From NCBI GenBank assembly GCA_023429135.1, contig JAEYWD010000080.1, positions 14,573 to 78,572 of the forward strand: a DNA stretch of 64,000 nucleotides. Reading direction: 5' to 3'. The stretch comes from Bacteroidota bacterium (GTDB lineage: Bacteria > Bacteroidota > Bacteroidia > Bacteroidales > JAAUTT01). This document shows, one piece after another, positions 34,951-43,453 of the stretch. The notes beneath the pieces were generated by a model that ran no database searches, had not been told where the DNA came from, and saw nothing but the letters and a program-made list of their open reading frames with translations. Position 1 is the first letter of the stretch. The number at the start of each line of letters is the position of its first letter. The position numbers were made by a program, and so were the translations under genes.

Positions 34951-37305
34951 ATGTTTTCAACAAATATAAAACTTGCATTTCGGAATCTGATCCGTTATAA
35001 AACCTACTCCATACTGAATATTGCTGGCTTAGCAGTTGGTTTGGCCTTAGGCATTTTTGTCATTATTTATGTCAACTACGGTTTCGGATACGATCGCTTT
35101 CACCCAAATTGGGACAGGATGTACAAACTGTTAAACTTTATAAAACAGGGGGAAGGAAGATCCCTTACGCATTTCTACCATTCGATACTCACCGGAGAAG
35201 CTTTAAAACAAGAGGCCTCTGAAATTGAAAGTTTCAACCGCCAGGCACACACATCCTTCTTCTTTAAAAAGAATGAGTCAATTATTCAAGAATCGGGAAT
35301 GTATACGGACGAGAACTTCTTTACTACTTTTAATTATAGATTAAAGCAAGGAAATCCTACAGAAGTGTTGAATCAGCCTGACAATATTATTATTTCGGAG
35401 CGATTGGCAGAGAAATTATTCGGCGATAAACCAGCCATGGGTCAAATGGTATCTTTACTTAAAGACAATAAGCAAACGACATTTAAAGTCACCGGTGTCT
35501 TTGAAAATGTAGAAAAATCGAATATAAACTTCGAATTTGTTATTCCAATTTCTTTGTTTATTTCCCAAAATCAATGGGTGAACAATATCACAGCAAACAG
35601 TTGCGAATATGTTTTTACGCTGAAACCACATTCTAATGTAAATGAGGTTAATAAAAAGATAAGGAACTTTTTCGAGGGAAAGGACAAAACTGTAAACAAG
35701 GAGCTGTTCATGCAGCCTCTATGGGAGGTAGGACTTTATTATTATATGAACGGTCAGAAACACATGGGTCAATTACTTATTATTTTGATCGTTGGTATTA
35801 TTGGAGGATTAATCCTGTTGATTTCTGTTTTTAACTTTATCAATATGGCAATTGCCATAGGGATTAAAAGGAACCGTGAAGTTGGAATTAAAAAAGTTCT
35901 CGGATCGACAAGAATAAACATCATTGTTCAGTTTTTAATTGAGTCCGTCGTTATCTGCATGATAGCTCTTTTCTTCGCATTTATTATTATCGAAACATTT
36001 CTTCCATTTTTCAATAGTACAGCTGATGTTCATCTGAAAATTGAATATTCGAATATCGGTAAATTGTTTCTTTATATTGGATTCGCCATTTTGGTAGGTG
36101 TTTTGGCAGCGCTATACCCGGCTATTTTGTTAGCATCCACATCACCCGTTAAAATATTAAAAGGTATTACAGGAAACCGTCAAAGAATAAGTTTTTCAAG
36201 ACAAGGATTAATTGTATTCCAATTTACTGTTTCTTTGCTACTTGTAATAGGCTTATTTGTATTTAACCGTCAGGCAAAATATGTTGAAACCAAAGATATT
36301 GGCCTGAACCGGGAAAACTTACTTTTCTTTCCGGTCACAAAAGAGACCATGGAACATCGCTCTTCACTTCATTCAGAATTACAGACTATACCTGAAGTAT
36401 CTTCAATAAGCTGGTGCAGTGAGATCCCGTTGAGGATATATAGATCTACAACAAATGTTGAATGGCCGGGAAAACAAGCCGACGAAAAGATGGATTTCTG
36501 GGGTCTTGTAACCGATCACGCTTTTATGTCGACCTTTAAATTACAATTGATTGAAGGCCGTTTCTTTTCTGCAGCTTTGGCAGCCGATTCAAGCAACTAT
36601 ATTGTAAACGAAGAAGCTGTCAAAAACATGCATCTCAAAAACCCGGTTGGCGAATTCATTACCGTAGATGGACAAAAAGGACAAATCATCGGTATTGTCA
36701 AAAACTTCCATTCATTACAAATCCAATCGCCTTATGTACCTGTAATTATCCTTTACCGCCCCAATTATGCCAATATGGTTTTCCTGAAGTACATGGGTGA
36801 AATAGATAAGTTAAAGGGAAAGGTCGCAAAAATCTACAAACAATACGAACCGAACACGCCTCCTGAATTTAACACCATGGAAGGTGCTTTTCAGGATTTG
36901 AACAGGTTTTCGAGAAACAGCTTCGAGGTAGTAAGTGTGTTTACAATTATGGCTTTGTTCCTTGCCTGTATGGGTTTGTATGGATTGGCATCGTTTACCA
37001 TTGAAACAAGAACCAAAGAAATTGGCATACGCAAATCCAACGGAGCCACAACTTTCTCCATACTAAAAATGTTTCTGAAAACTTATAATAAATGGATTCT
37101 GATTGCAAGCTGTATTGCTTTGCCTTTGGGTTATTTTGTATGGAATACTTTGTTGAACACAATGTTTAATTTTCATATTCAGTTCCCTCTGTGGGTGCTT
37201 TTTGCAACTCCGGTCTTAGTAATGATCATAGCCTGGAGCACTATCATATGGCAGTCGTGGAAAGCCGCCCGTAAAAATCCGGTAGATGCGTTGCGGTATG
37301 AGTAA
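34951..37305 (+). CDS. FtsX/MacB-like ABC transporter permease
   Basis: Using the ATG at 34951 the protein has 784 residues (a TTG two codons earlier is less likely). It starts with LAFRNLIRYKTYSILNIAGLAVGLA, the usual opening of MacB_PCD permeases in Bacteroidota, has a large periplasmic domain (about 45-270), three membrane helices with FtsX motifs (NREVGIKKVLGSTR), a second helix start near 415 (GLIVFQFTVSLLLVIGLF), another periplasmic domain and a final FtsX domain (RTKEIGIRKSNGATTFSILKM) ending RKNPVDALRYE. The two-fold repeat gives eight membrane helices. It pairs with the ATPase encoded upstream. No MFP (HlyD-like) or TolC gene is next to it. Confidence 0.93.
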   Translation: MFSTNIKLAFRNLIRYKTYSILNIAGLAVGLALGIFVIIYVNYGFGYDRFHPNWDRMYKLLNFIKQGEGRSLTHFYHSILTGEALKQEASEIESFNRQAHTSFFFKKNESIIQESGMYTDENFFTTFNYRLKQGNPTEVLNQPDNIIISERLAEKLFGDKPAMGQMVSLLKDNKQTTFKVTGVFENVEKSNINFEFVIPISLFISQNQWVNNITANSCEYVFTLKPHSNVNEVNKKIRNFFEGKDKTVNKELFMQPLWEVGLYYYMNGQKHMGQLLIILIVGIIGGLILLISVFNFINMAIAIGIKRNREVGIKKVLGSTRINIIVQFLIESVVICMIALFFAFIIIETFLPFFNSTADVHLKIEYSNIGKLFLYIGFAILVGVLAALYPAILLASTSPVKILKGITGNRQRISFSRQGLIVFQFTVSLLLVIGLFVFNRQAKYVETKDIGLNRENLLFFPVTKETMEHRSSLHSELQTIPEVSSISWCSEIPLRIYRSTTNVEWPGKQADEKMDFWGLVTDHAFMSTFKLQLIEGRFFSAALAADSSNYIVNEEAVKNMHLKNPVGEFITVDGQKGQIIGIVKNFHSLQIQSPYVPVIILYRPNYANMVFLKYMGEIDKLKGKVAKIYKQYEPNTPPEFNTMEGAFQDLNRFSRNSFEVVSVFTIMALFLACMGLYGLASFTIETRTKEIGIRKSNGATTFSILKMFLKTYNKWILIASCIALPLGYFVWNTLLNTMFNFHIQFPLWVLFATPVLVMIIAWSTIIWQSWKAARKNPVDALRYE

Positions 37306-37392
37306 GTCGTAAGTATCAAGTAGTAAGTAGTAAGACTAACAGCCATTTTAGGAAGTAAACCGGCTGTAGTCTTACTACTTGTGTCTTACAAC
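37306..37392. repeat. Inverted repeat of the AAGTATCAAGTAGTAAG type entering the osmC 3' end
   Basis: AAGTATCAAG and GTAGTAAGACTAACAGCC on the left are mirrored by GGCTGTAGTCTTACTAC and CTTGATACTT on the right, forming a long imperfect hairpin. The right end runs into the convergent OsmC gene: its last codons (SIKL and the stop) are read from the repeat. A related copy lies at 34795-34925. Confidence 0.7.
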
Positions 37393-37826
37393 TTGATACT
37401 TTCAAGTTCCTTAACTTCCTCCAATTCCATAGAAATGGCAACATTCAACGCCTTGGAAACTGGGCAGTTTTCCTTTGCCTCGTTGGCAATACGATTGAGG
37501 GTTTCGCTATCAATTCCGGGAACTTTGGCTTTGACTTCCAGCACCGAAGTTCTTATGGCACCACTTTCCAGTGTAATTGTGGCTTTGGTTTCAATGCTAT
37601 CAGGTGAGAATCCTGCTTTGCCAAGCTCCGAACTGAAGGCCATACTAAAGCAACCCGCATGGGCTGCCGCAATCAGTTCTTCTGGGTTGGTTCCCATTCC
37701 TTCTTCGAAACGGGAAGTATAAGAGTACGGTATATTAAAAAGTGCCGGGCTCTGGGTGGAAAGAGTGCCTTTCCCTTCTTTCAATGAGCCATCCCATCTT
37801 GCTTTTGCCGTTCTTTTCATCTTCAA
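37386..37826 (-). CDS. osmC: OsmC-family peroxide/organic hydroperoxide reductase
   Basis: This 146-residue protein matches the OsmC branch of the OsmC/Ohr family: KARWDGSLKEGKGTLST at the N-terminus, the peroxidatic Cys59 in AAHAGCFSMAFS and the resolving Cys121 in ENCPVSKAL. The family reduces organic hydroperoxides in the cytoplasm with these two cysteines. It is transcribed alone, convergent with the permease gene. Its C-terminal residues are encoded within a dispersed repeat, which may have replaced the original end of the gene without harming the core fold. Confidence 0.93.
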   Translation of the reverse strand: MKMKRTAKARWDGSLKEGKGTLSTQSPALFNIPYSYTSRFEEGMGTNPEELIAAAHAGCFSMAFSSELGKAGFSPDSIETKATITLESGAIRTSVLEVKAKVPGIDSETLNRIANEAKENCPVSKALNVAISMELEEVKELESIKL

Positions 37827-37876
37827 AATGTTTTAAGGTTTCATTTAATAAAACAATCGAAGATAAAAACCGGGTA

Positions 37877-37908
37877 TTCCTACAGCCTAAATTCCTACAG
37901 CCTGTAGC
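37877..37908. repeat. Short CTACAG/CTGTAG repeat between osmC and LytTR genes
   Basis: ATTCCTACAGCC occurs twice in 32 bp, and the second copy forms the palindrome CTACAGCCTGTAG (37895-37907). It lies between the 5' end of osmC and the 3' end of the LytTR gene, both on the minus strand, and could act as a weak terminator for the latter. Confidence 0.4.
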
Positions 37909-37914
37909 CTAATA

Positions 37915-38658
37915 TTAAAAATTCATTTTGCTCTTCAGGTTTTTGTACCCAGAGTCGCTCACTTTTACCTTCGCTCCTGTACTTAAAACAGCCAGGTAGG
38001 ATCCCTTCTCGTAAAGCTCAAGTTGCACAATGGCATCAAGCCGCACGATATATGATCGGTGGACACGGATAAACTGTCCCGGATCCAGATGCTCCTCAAA
38101 GTGTTTCATGGTTTCCTGTTTGAGGTATTTGCCCTGGGCGGTGTAAATCATTACGTAATCGTCCTGCGATTCGAGCCAGACAATGTCTTCCACTGGAATT
38201 ACCTTAATTTTCGACCCGGTTTTTACAACCACCCGTTCGAGCTTGTCAACGGCACTCTGAACGTGCTTCTTGAGCTCTTTGAGGTTTTCCTTGGTGTTTT
38301 GCTTTTTCGAAAAGCGGTCGAGCGCCTTTTCTATAGCCTGTGCAAAACGTTCGCGCGAGAAAGGTTTTAAAAGATAATCCACCGCATTCATCTCGAAAGC
38401 TTTAATGGCAAACTGATCATATGCGGTTGTAAATATAATATTAGGCATTTCATCCAGAAGTTCCAGCATTTCGAAGCCGGTAAGTTTTGGCATCTGAATG
38501 TCGAGAAACACCAAATCGGGTTTGAGTTCATTAATGGCTTTGATTCCGGAAAATCCATCAGAGAATTCGCCTAATAATTCAATAGCCGGATATGCTTTCA
38601 GATAGTTTTTCACCAGCTCGCGGGCTGGTTGTTCATCTTCAATAATTATTGCTCTCAT
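37915..38658 (-). CDS. LytTR-family response regulator (LiaF-like operon)
   Basis: The ATG at 38658 gives 247 residues starting MRAIIIEDEQPAREL; the longer frame to 38697 would overlap the kinase gene. The receiver has the acidic pair Glu7-Asp8 and phospho-acceptor Asp53 in LVFLDIQMPKLTGFEML, and the LytTR domain (about 145-247) contains WLESQDDYVMIYTA and FIRVHRSYIV. It lies 1 bp downstream of its LytS-type kinase. The operon also contains a LiaF-like membrane protein, so the system probably responds to envelope damage. Confidence 0.94.
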   Translation of the reverse strand: MRAIIIEDEQPARELVKNYLKAYPAIELLGEFSDGFSGIKAINELKPDLVFLDIQMPKLTGFEMLELLDEMPNIIFTTAYDQFAIKAFEMNAVDYLLKPFSRERFAQAIEKALDRFSKKQNTKENLKELKKHVQSAVDKLERVVVKTGSKIKVIPVEDIVWLESQDDYVMIYTAQGKYLKQETMKHFEEHLDPGQFIRVHRSYIVRLDAIVQLELYEKGSYLAVLSTGAKVKVSDSGYKNLKSKMNF

Positions 38659-38659
38659 T

Positions 38660-39718
38660 TTATTGATTTTCGTTTTGTGGGAAAGTGACCGAAACACTAA
38701 ACATATTCTCGTCGCGGATAACCTTCATCAGGTAATCGGCCTGGTAAATAATTTTCAACCTGTTCTGGATGTTTTTTAAACCCATGCCTGTGCCTTTTTT
38801 GCTACGCGACTCAGGATCGAAATTATTCTTAACCGTTACTTTCATGCTGTTGCCTTCTTCGGCGCAGGTAACCCATATGGTAATGGGCTCGGTCGATTCA
38901 TACACACCATGCTTAATAGAATTTTCAATAAGTGGTTGAAGAATCATATTAGGCAATAGCTTCGACCGGCAACCTTCGGAAACATCGATATTGAAATTCA
39001 GTTTATCGCCAAAACGGGTTTTTTCAATATCGAGGTACAGGTTTATGTTATGAAGTTCATCCTGGAGGCTCACTAACTGTTTTTCTTTCTGGCCTATGGA
39101 GTACCGCAGGAAGTCGGACAGCTTGATGATCATTTCCTGTGCCTTCTCGGGGTTGGTAATGGTAAGTGAACTTATTGAGTTTAAACTATTGAAAAGAAAG
39201 TGCGGGTTTATCTGCGATTTCAAAAGGTTAAGTTCCGTTTCCCGTATCAAACCTTTTAGTTCTGCTTCCTGGGCAATTTTCTCTTCAATATTCCTGAAAG
39301 AAATGTACAGATAATAAATAAAAATGGTGATCAGATAGTAAAATAACCCGATCGACAACCGGAAAGGAGTTGAACTATTCAGGTATAACAGATATTCCTT
39401 AGAACTTCCAAGCAGATACGAAAGTGTTGTATAGGAAGCCAGATACCAGATTCCAATACTAATTACAGCCGTTCCAAGATGATTCAGAAATATATCGCTG
39501 GTAGAAGTATTTTTAAGATTGATAAACCTTACCGGGTACCAGATCCCCAAAGATAAAATCCCGAAATATATATTAAAGATAAGAGCGTCGACAATCGCGA
39601 AATGAAGGGGCTGATTGTAAAATATTGTTAACACAAATGTATGAGCAGCAATAAAAGCCCCCCATACTGCCATTGTGTAAATTAAGCTGTTACGATTAAA
39701 TAATACTGGATGGTTCAT
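38660..39718 (-). CDS. LytS-type sensor histidine kinase
   Basis: This 352-residue kinase has four predicted membrane helices (about 13-33, 41-62, 82-102 and 122-142), a short coiled linker and a His_kinase domain (PF06580 type) with His173 in QINPHFLFNSLNSISSL, followed by an HATPase with LQPLIENSIKHG and GTGMGLKNIQNRL. There is no large sensory domain, so the signal is probably detected in the membrane. The LytTR regulator gene follows directly and a LiaF-like gene precedes it by 27 bp, indicating one operon. Confidence 0.93.
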   Translation of the reverse strand: MNHPVLFNRNSLIYTMAVWGAFIAAHTFVLTIFYNQPLHFAIVDALIFNIYFGILSLGIWYPVRFINLKNTSTSDIFLNHLGTAVISIGIWYLASYTTLSYLLGSSKEYLLYLNSSTPFRLSIGLFYYLITIFIYYLYISFRNIEEKIAQEAELKGLIRETELNLLKSQINPHFLFNSLNSISSLTITNPEKAQEMIIKLSDFLRYSIGQKEKQLVSLQDELHNINLYLDIEKTRFGDKLNFNIDVSEGCRSKLLPNMILQPLIENSIKHGVYESTEPITIWVTCAEEGNSMKVTVKNNFDPESRSKKGTGMGLKNIQNRLKIIYQADYLMKVIRDENMFSVSVTFPQNENQ

Positions 39719-39745
39719 TTTCCGTTAAGGTTTAAAGAACCGTTG

Positions 39746-40459
39746 TTAGAAGCTCTTAATTTCGCCGCCGCCAAAAATTGCCACACCTTTGATATAAAGC
39801 TCCTTTTTGCTGTCGTGCTGAAGTCCGCTGATAGATTTTCGTTTATCGGAAAAACCTCCGAAAATGGCAACAACTTCAACATGCACATTCCAATGACTTG
39901 GAATAATAAACTTAGAGCCCCCGAAGATATTCACAACCTCCAGTACATTTTTACCATCGGCTAATTCACTCTCAGTAAAATCCAGTACAGAACCACCAAA
40001 AACTGAAACGGTTTCTCCGCCTCTGAAATTTTTTGTAGTAATGCGCCGTTCTGTCCCACCAAAAACATTTACTTCATCAATCACCTCGGCCGAGTTCATC
40101 TCACCTTGTTTCCAGGGTTTGTTGCGCGATGCCCCCCTGAAGAGTATCAAAATTCCTATACCCAGGAAAATTGCAGGCCAGAAAAGCTGACCAAAATTAA
40201 AATGCAACCCGGGAACAAACTTTGGTAACAGGAAAAATCCACCTATGGCAATTAATATCAATCCGAATGTTTTGTTGGGATGTTTCGAAATCTGAACCAG
40301 ACCAATCACTACTAATAACATCGGAATTGAAAATATCGCATCGTAAACATTAAAGGATAACAAATTAAAGTTATGAGCTAACAACAAAATACCAGCTCCA
40401 ATCAATATCACTGCAAGTATCAGCTTGCTCTTCGGATTCCAGTCTTCTCTATTTTCCAT
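39746..40459 (-). CDS. LiaF-like membrane protein (DUF5668 plus LiaF C-terminal domain)
   Basis: This 237-residue protein has four N-terminal membrane helices (about 11-28, 38-56, 63-80, 90-107) and a beta-helical C-terminal half built on the recurring turn VFGG (NVFGGTERRI, SVFGGSVLDF, NIFGGSKFII, AIFGGFSDKR, AIFGGGEIKS), as in the LiaF C-terminal/cell-wall-active-antibiotics-response domain. In Firmicutes LiaF restrains the LiaRS system; the link to a LytS/LytTR pair here suggests a comparable modulator in a Gram-negative envelope. A near-consensus -7 (TACTTTTA) lies just upstream on the minus strand. Confidence 0.85.
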   Translation of the reverse strand: MENREDWNPKSKLILAVILIGAGILLLAHNFNLLSFNVYDAIFSIPMLLVVIGLVQISKHPNKTFGLILIAIGGFFLLPKFVPGLHFNFGQLFWPAIFLGIGILILFRGASRNKPWKQGEMNSAEVIDEVNVFGGTERRITTKNFRGGETVSVFGGSVLDFTESELADGKNVLEVVNIFGGSKFIIPSHWNVHVEVVAIFGGFSDKRKSISGLQHDSKKELYIKGVAIFGGGEIKSF

Positions 40460-40580
40460 TGCTAAAAAATTAATTACGATGTAAAAGTAGTTTCAAGGGC
40501 GCTTCTGTGAAACAAATTATCGGTAAAACAATTTATTATGTCGGTAAATTAAACAAATTCTCTTAAATAATCTCAATTTT

Positions 40581-41432
40581 CTAAGAATATCCTAGTTGAA
40601 GCATCACTTCTTGATGATCCTTCCTGATTACATCCACAAGATTTTGAGGGAGTTCATCCTTCCACGATCCTATTTTCCCTTTTCGAAAAAAGACCTGCGA
40701 ATCTGGGCTCTTCTCTCTGAATCCCTTCTCCTTCTCCTGCTTCTGAAGTTCGGAAAAACTGCTTTTCCTGATGGCTTCTTTAATTTCAGTCTCGCCGAAA
40801 TTGAGCCCGCAAAACTTAATGGCCGCCGAAAAAGAATCAAAAGGGTTAAGTTTCATGTCTTCGTACTTCATAACCATTACAGGAAAATCATTCTGACTGG
40901 TCCACGAAAGGTAATGGTTACTCCAGGTAAGTAATTTTTGCCGTAACTGCATGTGTAAACGCGACGATTTACTGCAAAATGCATAATCGTTGTTATTCAT
41001 GGCGGCAACAATTGCTTCGAAACTCAGATTTGAATGATGCGCGAACGAAACAGCCACATCAAGCGGATTACGCACAAAGTAAAGCGCTCCCATAGTTGCC
41101 CGTTTGGGTACAAGAGGCACTCCGTCGGGAGTTAGGGTATAAGCATCATGTATTTTATGAAATATGGTTTCGGTTGAATTGTGTGCGATGTATTCGTAAA
41201 CGAGCGGTCGGAGATTATCAATTTCATCAGCAGTCATATCCGACGATGACAAACCGGTAGCTTCATCGAATAACTGGCGACTGCTGGCAATAGGTCCGCC
41301 AGCGAGTTCGTTGATATCGGCAGGTCCATCCGCTTTATTCAGCAAATTTGCCAGAAAAGCCCTGAACCAGGTATTTCCAGATTTGGGGTACGACGCCAGC
41401 CAGATAATCCTTTTATACCCTTCAGACGTCAT
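40581..41432 (-). CDS. Sulfotransferase-domain protein
   Basis: This 283-residue protein carries the PAPS-binding signature IIWLASYPKSGNTWFRAF near its N-terminus (YPKSGNTW at 15-22) and the 3'-phosphate-binding strand ALYFVRNPLDVAVSFAHH, followed by the C-terminal RKGKIGSWKDEL loop, all typical of the Sulfotransfer_1 family. It would transfer a sulfuryl group from PAPS to a hydroxyl or amine of an unknown acceptor. The gene overlaps the HprK-like kinase gene by 11 nt. That pairing is known from peptide-modification clusters, but no precursor peptide, PqqD-like protein or asparagine-synthetase-like protein is visible nearby. Confidence 0.88.
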   Translation of the reverse strand: MTSEGYKRIIWLASYPKSGNTWFRAFLANLLNKADGPADINELAGGPIASSRQLFDEATGLSSSDMTADEIDNLRPLVYEYIAHNSTETIFHKIHDAYTLTPDGVPLVPKRATMGALYFVRNPLDVAVSFAHHSNLSFEAIVAAMNNNDYAFCSKSSRLHMQLRQKLLTWSNHYLSWTSQNDFPVMVMKYEDMKLNPFDSFSAAIKFCGLNFGETEIKEAIRKSSFSELQKQEKEKGFREKSPDSQVFFRKGKIGSWKDELPQNLVDVIRKDHQEVMLQLGYS

Positions 41433-42333
41433 GATTTGATGTTATATCGTGTTCAACTATATCCAGAATTTCATCAAGGTTAAAAGTTTTGGTCGACCTG
41501 GTAATTCTCATAACCTGACATTTGGAGGCCAATGTAGTAAGATGCCTGAAATGTGGTTCGGTGTTACCCAACCCTTTAATAAAATTCAAACGGTAAGTAT
41601 TGTTTTTAAGTGCGTTGAACTTCTCGATTCCTTTAATTTTTTCGAGTTGAATTCCTTCTGAATTTTTTGTTTGAAGAATATAAACTCCGCCGAGAGGAAG
41701 TGACTCAGAATGAAATTGCTCCTGCACCTGAATATGATGCTTATTCAGCTTTGAACGGACCCGTGCATAGTGTTCTGGATCGCGTCCCAGCTTGATAAGT
41801 GAGTCAGACCACAATTTAACTCCCGGATAGCCTGCATAAACAATTGGATTTCCTTCCTTGTCCTGAGAAACAACACTGATATCGTCGCTGAGCAACTCAT
41901 ATCCTCTACTCAATAATCCGGCAGCCAAGGTTGATTTTCCCGCGCCCGAAATGCCCGAAAAAATAGATGCTTTCCCATGAATAGAAATGGAACTACCGTG
42001 CATCGGAAGCATTCCACGCTGATGAATTAATGCGCCGAAAGCAGAGCCCAGCAAAAAGAGACGAATATCGCCCTCTTCACTTCCGGAATGTGGTTTAATA
42101 ACAATTGAATTACCCTCTGAAGCATAATAATCGGCAATTCTGTCGACTTTTAACAGGAATTGACCTGGAGATGCTTCGAATCTTACTCCTTTAAAATGAG
42201 GATTAATGAGTTGATCGGGTACTTCGCCACAACTTATTGATATATCAGGCTCCCCATCGGCAGAAAGAAATTCAGGGATTTCAATATCCGATAAAATTTT
42301 GAGTCCGAAAGCCTTGTAGAGGTATCTCATCAA
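41422..42333 (-). CDS. HprK-related serine kinase-like P-loop protein
   Basis: This 303-residue protein has an N-terminal domain of about 100 residues without known motifs, then an HPr-kinase-like core: GSSISIHGKASIFSGISGAGKSTLAAGL with Walker A at 127-134, and ELLSDDISVV (149-151), which resembles the catalytic acidic pair of HprK. True HprK also phosphorylates the phosphotransferase protein HPr and has a different N-domain, so I do not call hprK. Similar proteins tailor lasso peptides or accompany PqqD-type leader-binding proteins. Translation is coupled to the sulfotransferase by an 11-nt overlap. The substrate is unknown. Confidence 0.8.
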   Translation of the reverse strand: MMRYLYKAFGLKILSDIEIPEFLSADGEPDISISCGEVPDQLINPHFKGVRFEASPGQFLLKVDRIADYYASEGNSIVIKPHSGSEEGDIRLFLLGSAFGALIHQRGMLPMHGSSISIHGKASIFSGISGAGKSTLAAGLLSRGYELLSDDISVVSQDKEGNPIVYAGYPGVKLWSDSLIKLGRDPEHYARVRSKLNKHHIQVQEQFHSESLPLGGVYILQTKNSEGIQLEKIKGIEKFNALKNNTYRLNFIKGLGNTEPHFRHLTTLASKCQVMRITRSTKTFNLDEILDIVEHDITSNHDV

Positions 42334-42466
42334 TAAAGCTATTTATGGCTAAAGATAAGAAACCCGATCGAAAACTCAGAAAATTTTATTTTCAACCTAA
42401 ATAGATTTTTTCCGGCAGACTGTCGACCGAAAACCCTTAACTTAAAAAAGTTTTGTCTACAATCCT

Positions 42467-42552
42467 CAGACCACAGTCGACAGTCAACTGTCAGGACAAA
42501 TTATAAAAGGTTGTCAAGGCTGTATTGGCCGTGGTCAGTTGACCGTGGTCTG
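42467..42552. repeat. Inverted repeat of GTCGACAGTC/GACCGTGGTC type
   Basis: CAGACCAC (42467-42474) pairs with GTGGTCTG (42545-42552), and CAACTG (42485-42490) with CAGTTG (42536-42541), enclosing short variants of GTCGACAGTC. It lies in the gap between two minus-strand genes (42334-42597), in which I see no other feature. A related GTCGATGGTCGATAGT sequence follows the hydrolase gene near 51345. Confidence 0.55.
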
Positions 42553-42597
42553 TCGACTATAAGTCGTCTTATTAACTAAACCCCTGCTTTTAAAAAT

Positions 42598-43194
42598 TTA
42601 TATCACTTCAAAATCTATCCGCACATTAACAGGCTGAAGGCACAGGGATGGTTTGTCCGACTTCCTGTCGAAACAAAACCGGTGTTTGAAAATTGTGTAA
42701 TACTTTCCTTTAGGGAGTTTCTCCTGGTTTAATCCTTTGAAATTATGGTGTAATACACTCCAGAAAGGGCGCGAATCGCTCCAGGGAACGTTCAGCGTAA
42801 ACTCTTTCTGAGTTCCATAAAAAGGATGAGCATCTGAACTAACGATCTGCGCGCCACTGCAGGCAAACGGCTGACCCACCAGTTTGCCGTTCTGGTCATA
42901 AACTGCACAAAAACCATTACCATCCGTCAGGAAAGAATTGTCCAGAAAAAGAGAATCACCGCTGTTATTTTCAAGGATCAGTGAAAATGTAAAATTCTCT
43001 CCTGTCTTAAAAGTAGTGCTTTCCTCACCATTTGTATTCAGCAAACGAAAGTTAAAATCTACCTCTGCTTTTCGTTTCGACGATTTTTTAGAACCCTCGG
43101 ATTTCACCTTTGTTTTATCTGAATTATCATATAAATTCCACGAACTAAGGCTAAATATAAAGCCTATCGCCAATAAAATATAACCTGTCTTCAT
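42598..43194 (-). CDS. Exported protein of unknown function
   Basis: I do not recognise a named family. The 198-residue protein has an N-terminal hydrophobic signal (YILLAIGFIFSLSSW), a basic serine-rich linker (about 25-45) and a single beta-rich domain (about 48-198) beginning FNFRLLNTNGEESTTFKTGENFTFSLILENNSGDSLFL. That opening resembles immunoglobulin-like intracellular-protease-inhibitor (BsuPI) folds, and four cysteines in the domain could form disulfides (two near FCAVYD and FACSG, two near RFCFD and SLCL). It is transcribed alone, with about 260 bp of AT-rich DNA and an frdB terminator upstream. Its role is unknown. Confidence 0.7.
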   Translation of the reverse strand: MKTGYILLAIGFIFSLSSWNLYDNSDKTKVKSEGSKKSSKRKAEVDFNFRLLNTNGEESTTFKTGENFTFSLILENNSGDSLFLDNSFLTDGNGFCAVYDQNGKLVGQPFACSGAQIVSSDAHPFYGTQKEFTLNVPWSDSRPFWSVLHHNFKGLNQEKLPKGKYYTIFKHRFCFDRKSDKPSLCLQPVNVRIDFEVI

Positions 43195-43401
43195 AATACA
43201 ATTTCAAATTAACTTTTGGGTACAAACAATTACCAATATTTCAACAACTTGGTTTTGTTTTTAGATGTACTAGTTAACGGATGGTTGCGTCAAATAGTTA
43301 TAAACTTAATGAAGTAATTTGCTTTACCATTTGGATTTTTTGCGGATGTAATTGTATATCAGATACATTTTACATTCTAAAAGTAGCTGTTTAATAGAAA
43401 T

Positions 43402-43429
43402 AAAAAAGGGCGATGAAATCATCGGCCCC
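43402..43429 (-). terminator. Intrinsic terminator of the frdCAB operon
   Basis: On the minus strand a stem GGGCCGATGA/TCATCGCCC with one bulged base is followed by TTTTTTATT, a classical terminator located 25 nt beyond the frdB stop codon. The rest of the gap to 43195 is AT-rich and shows nothing else. Confidence 0.75.
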
Positions 43430-43453
43430 TTCTTGATTATCAAAAATTATATA

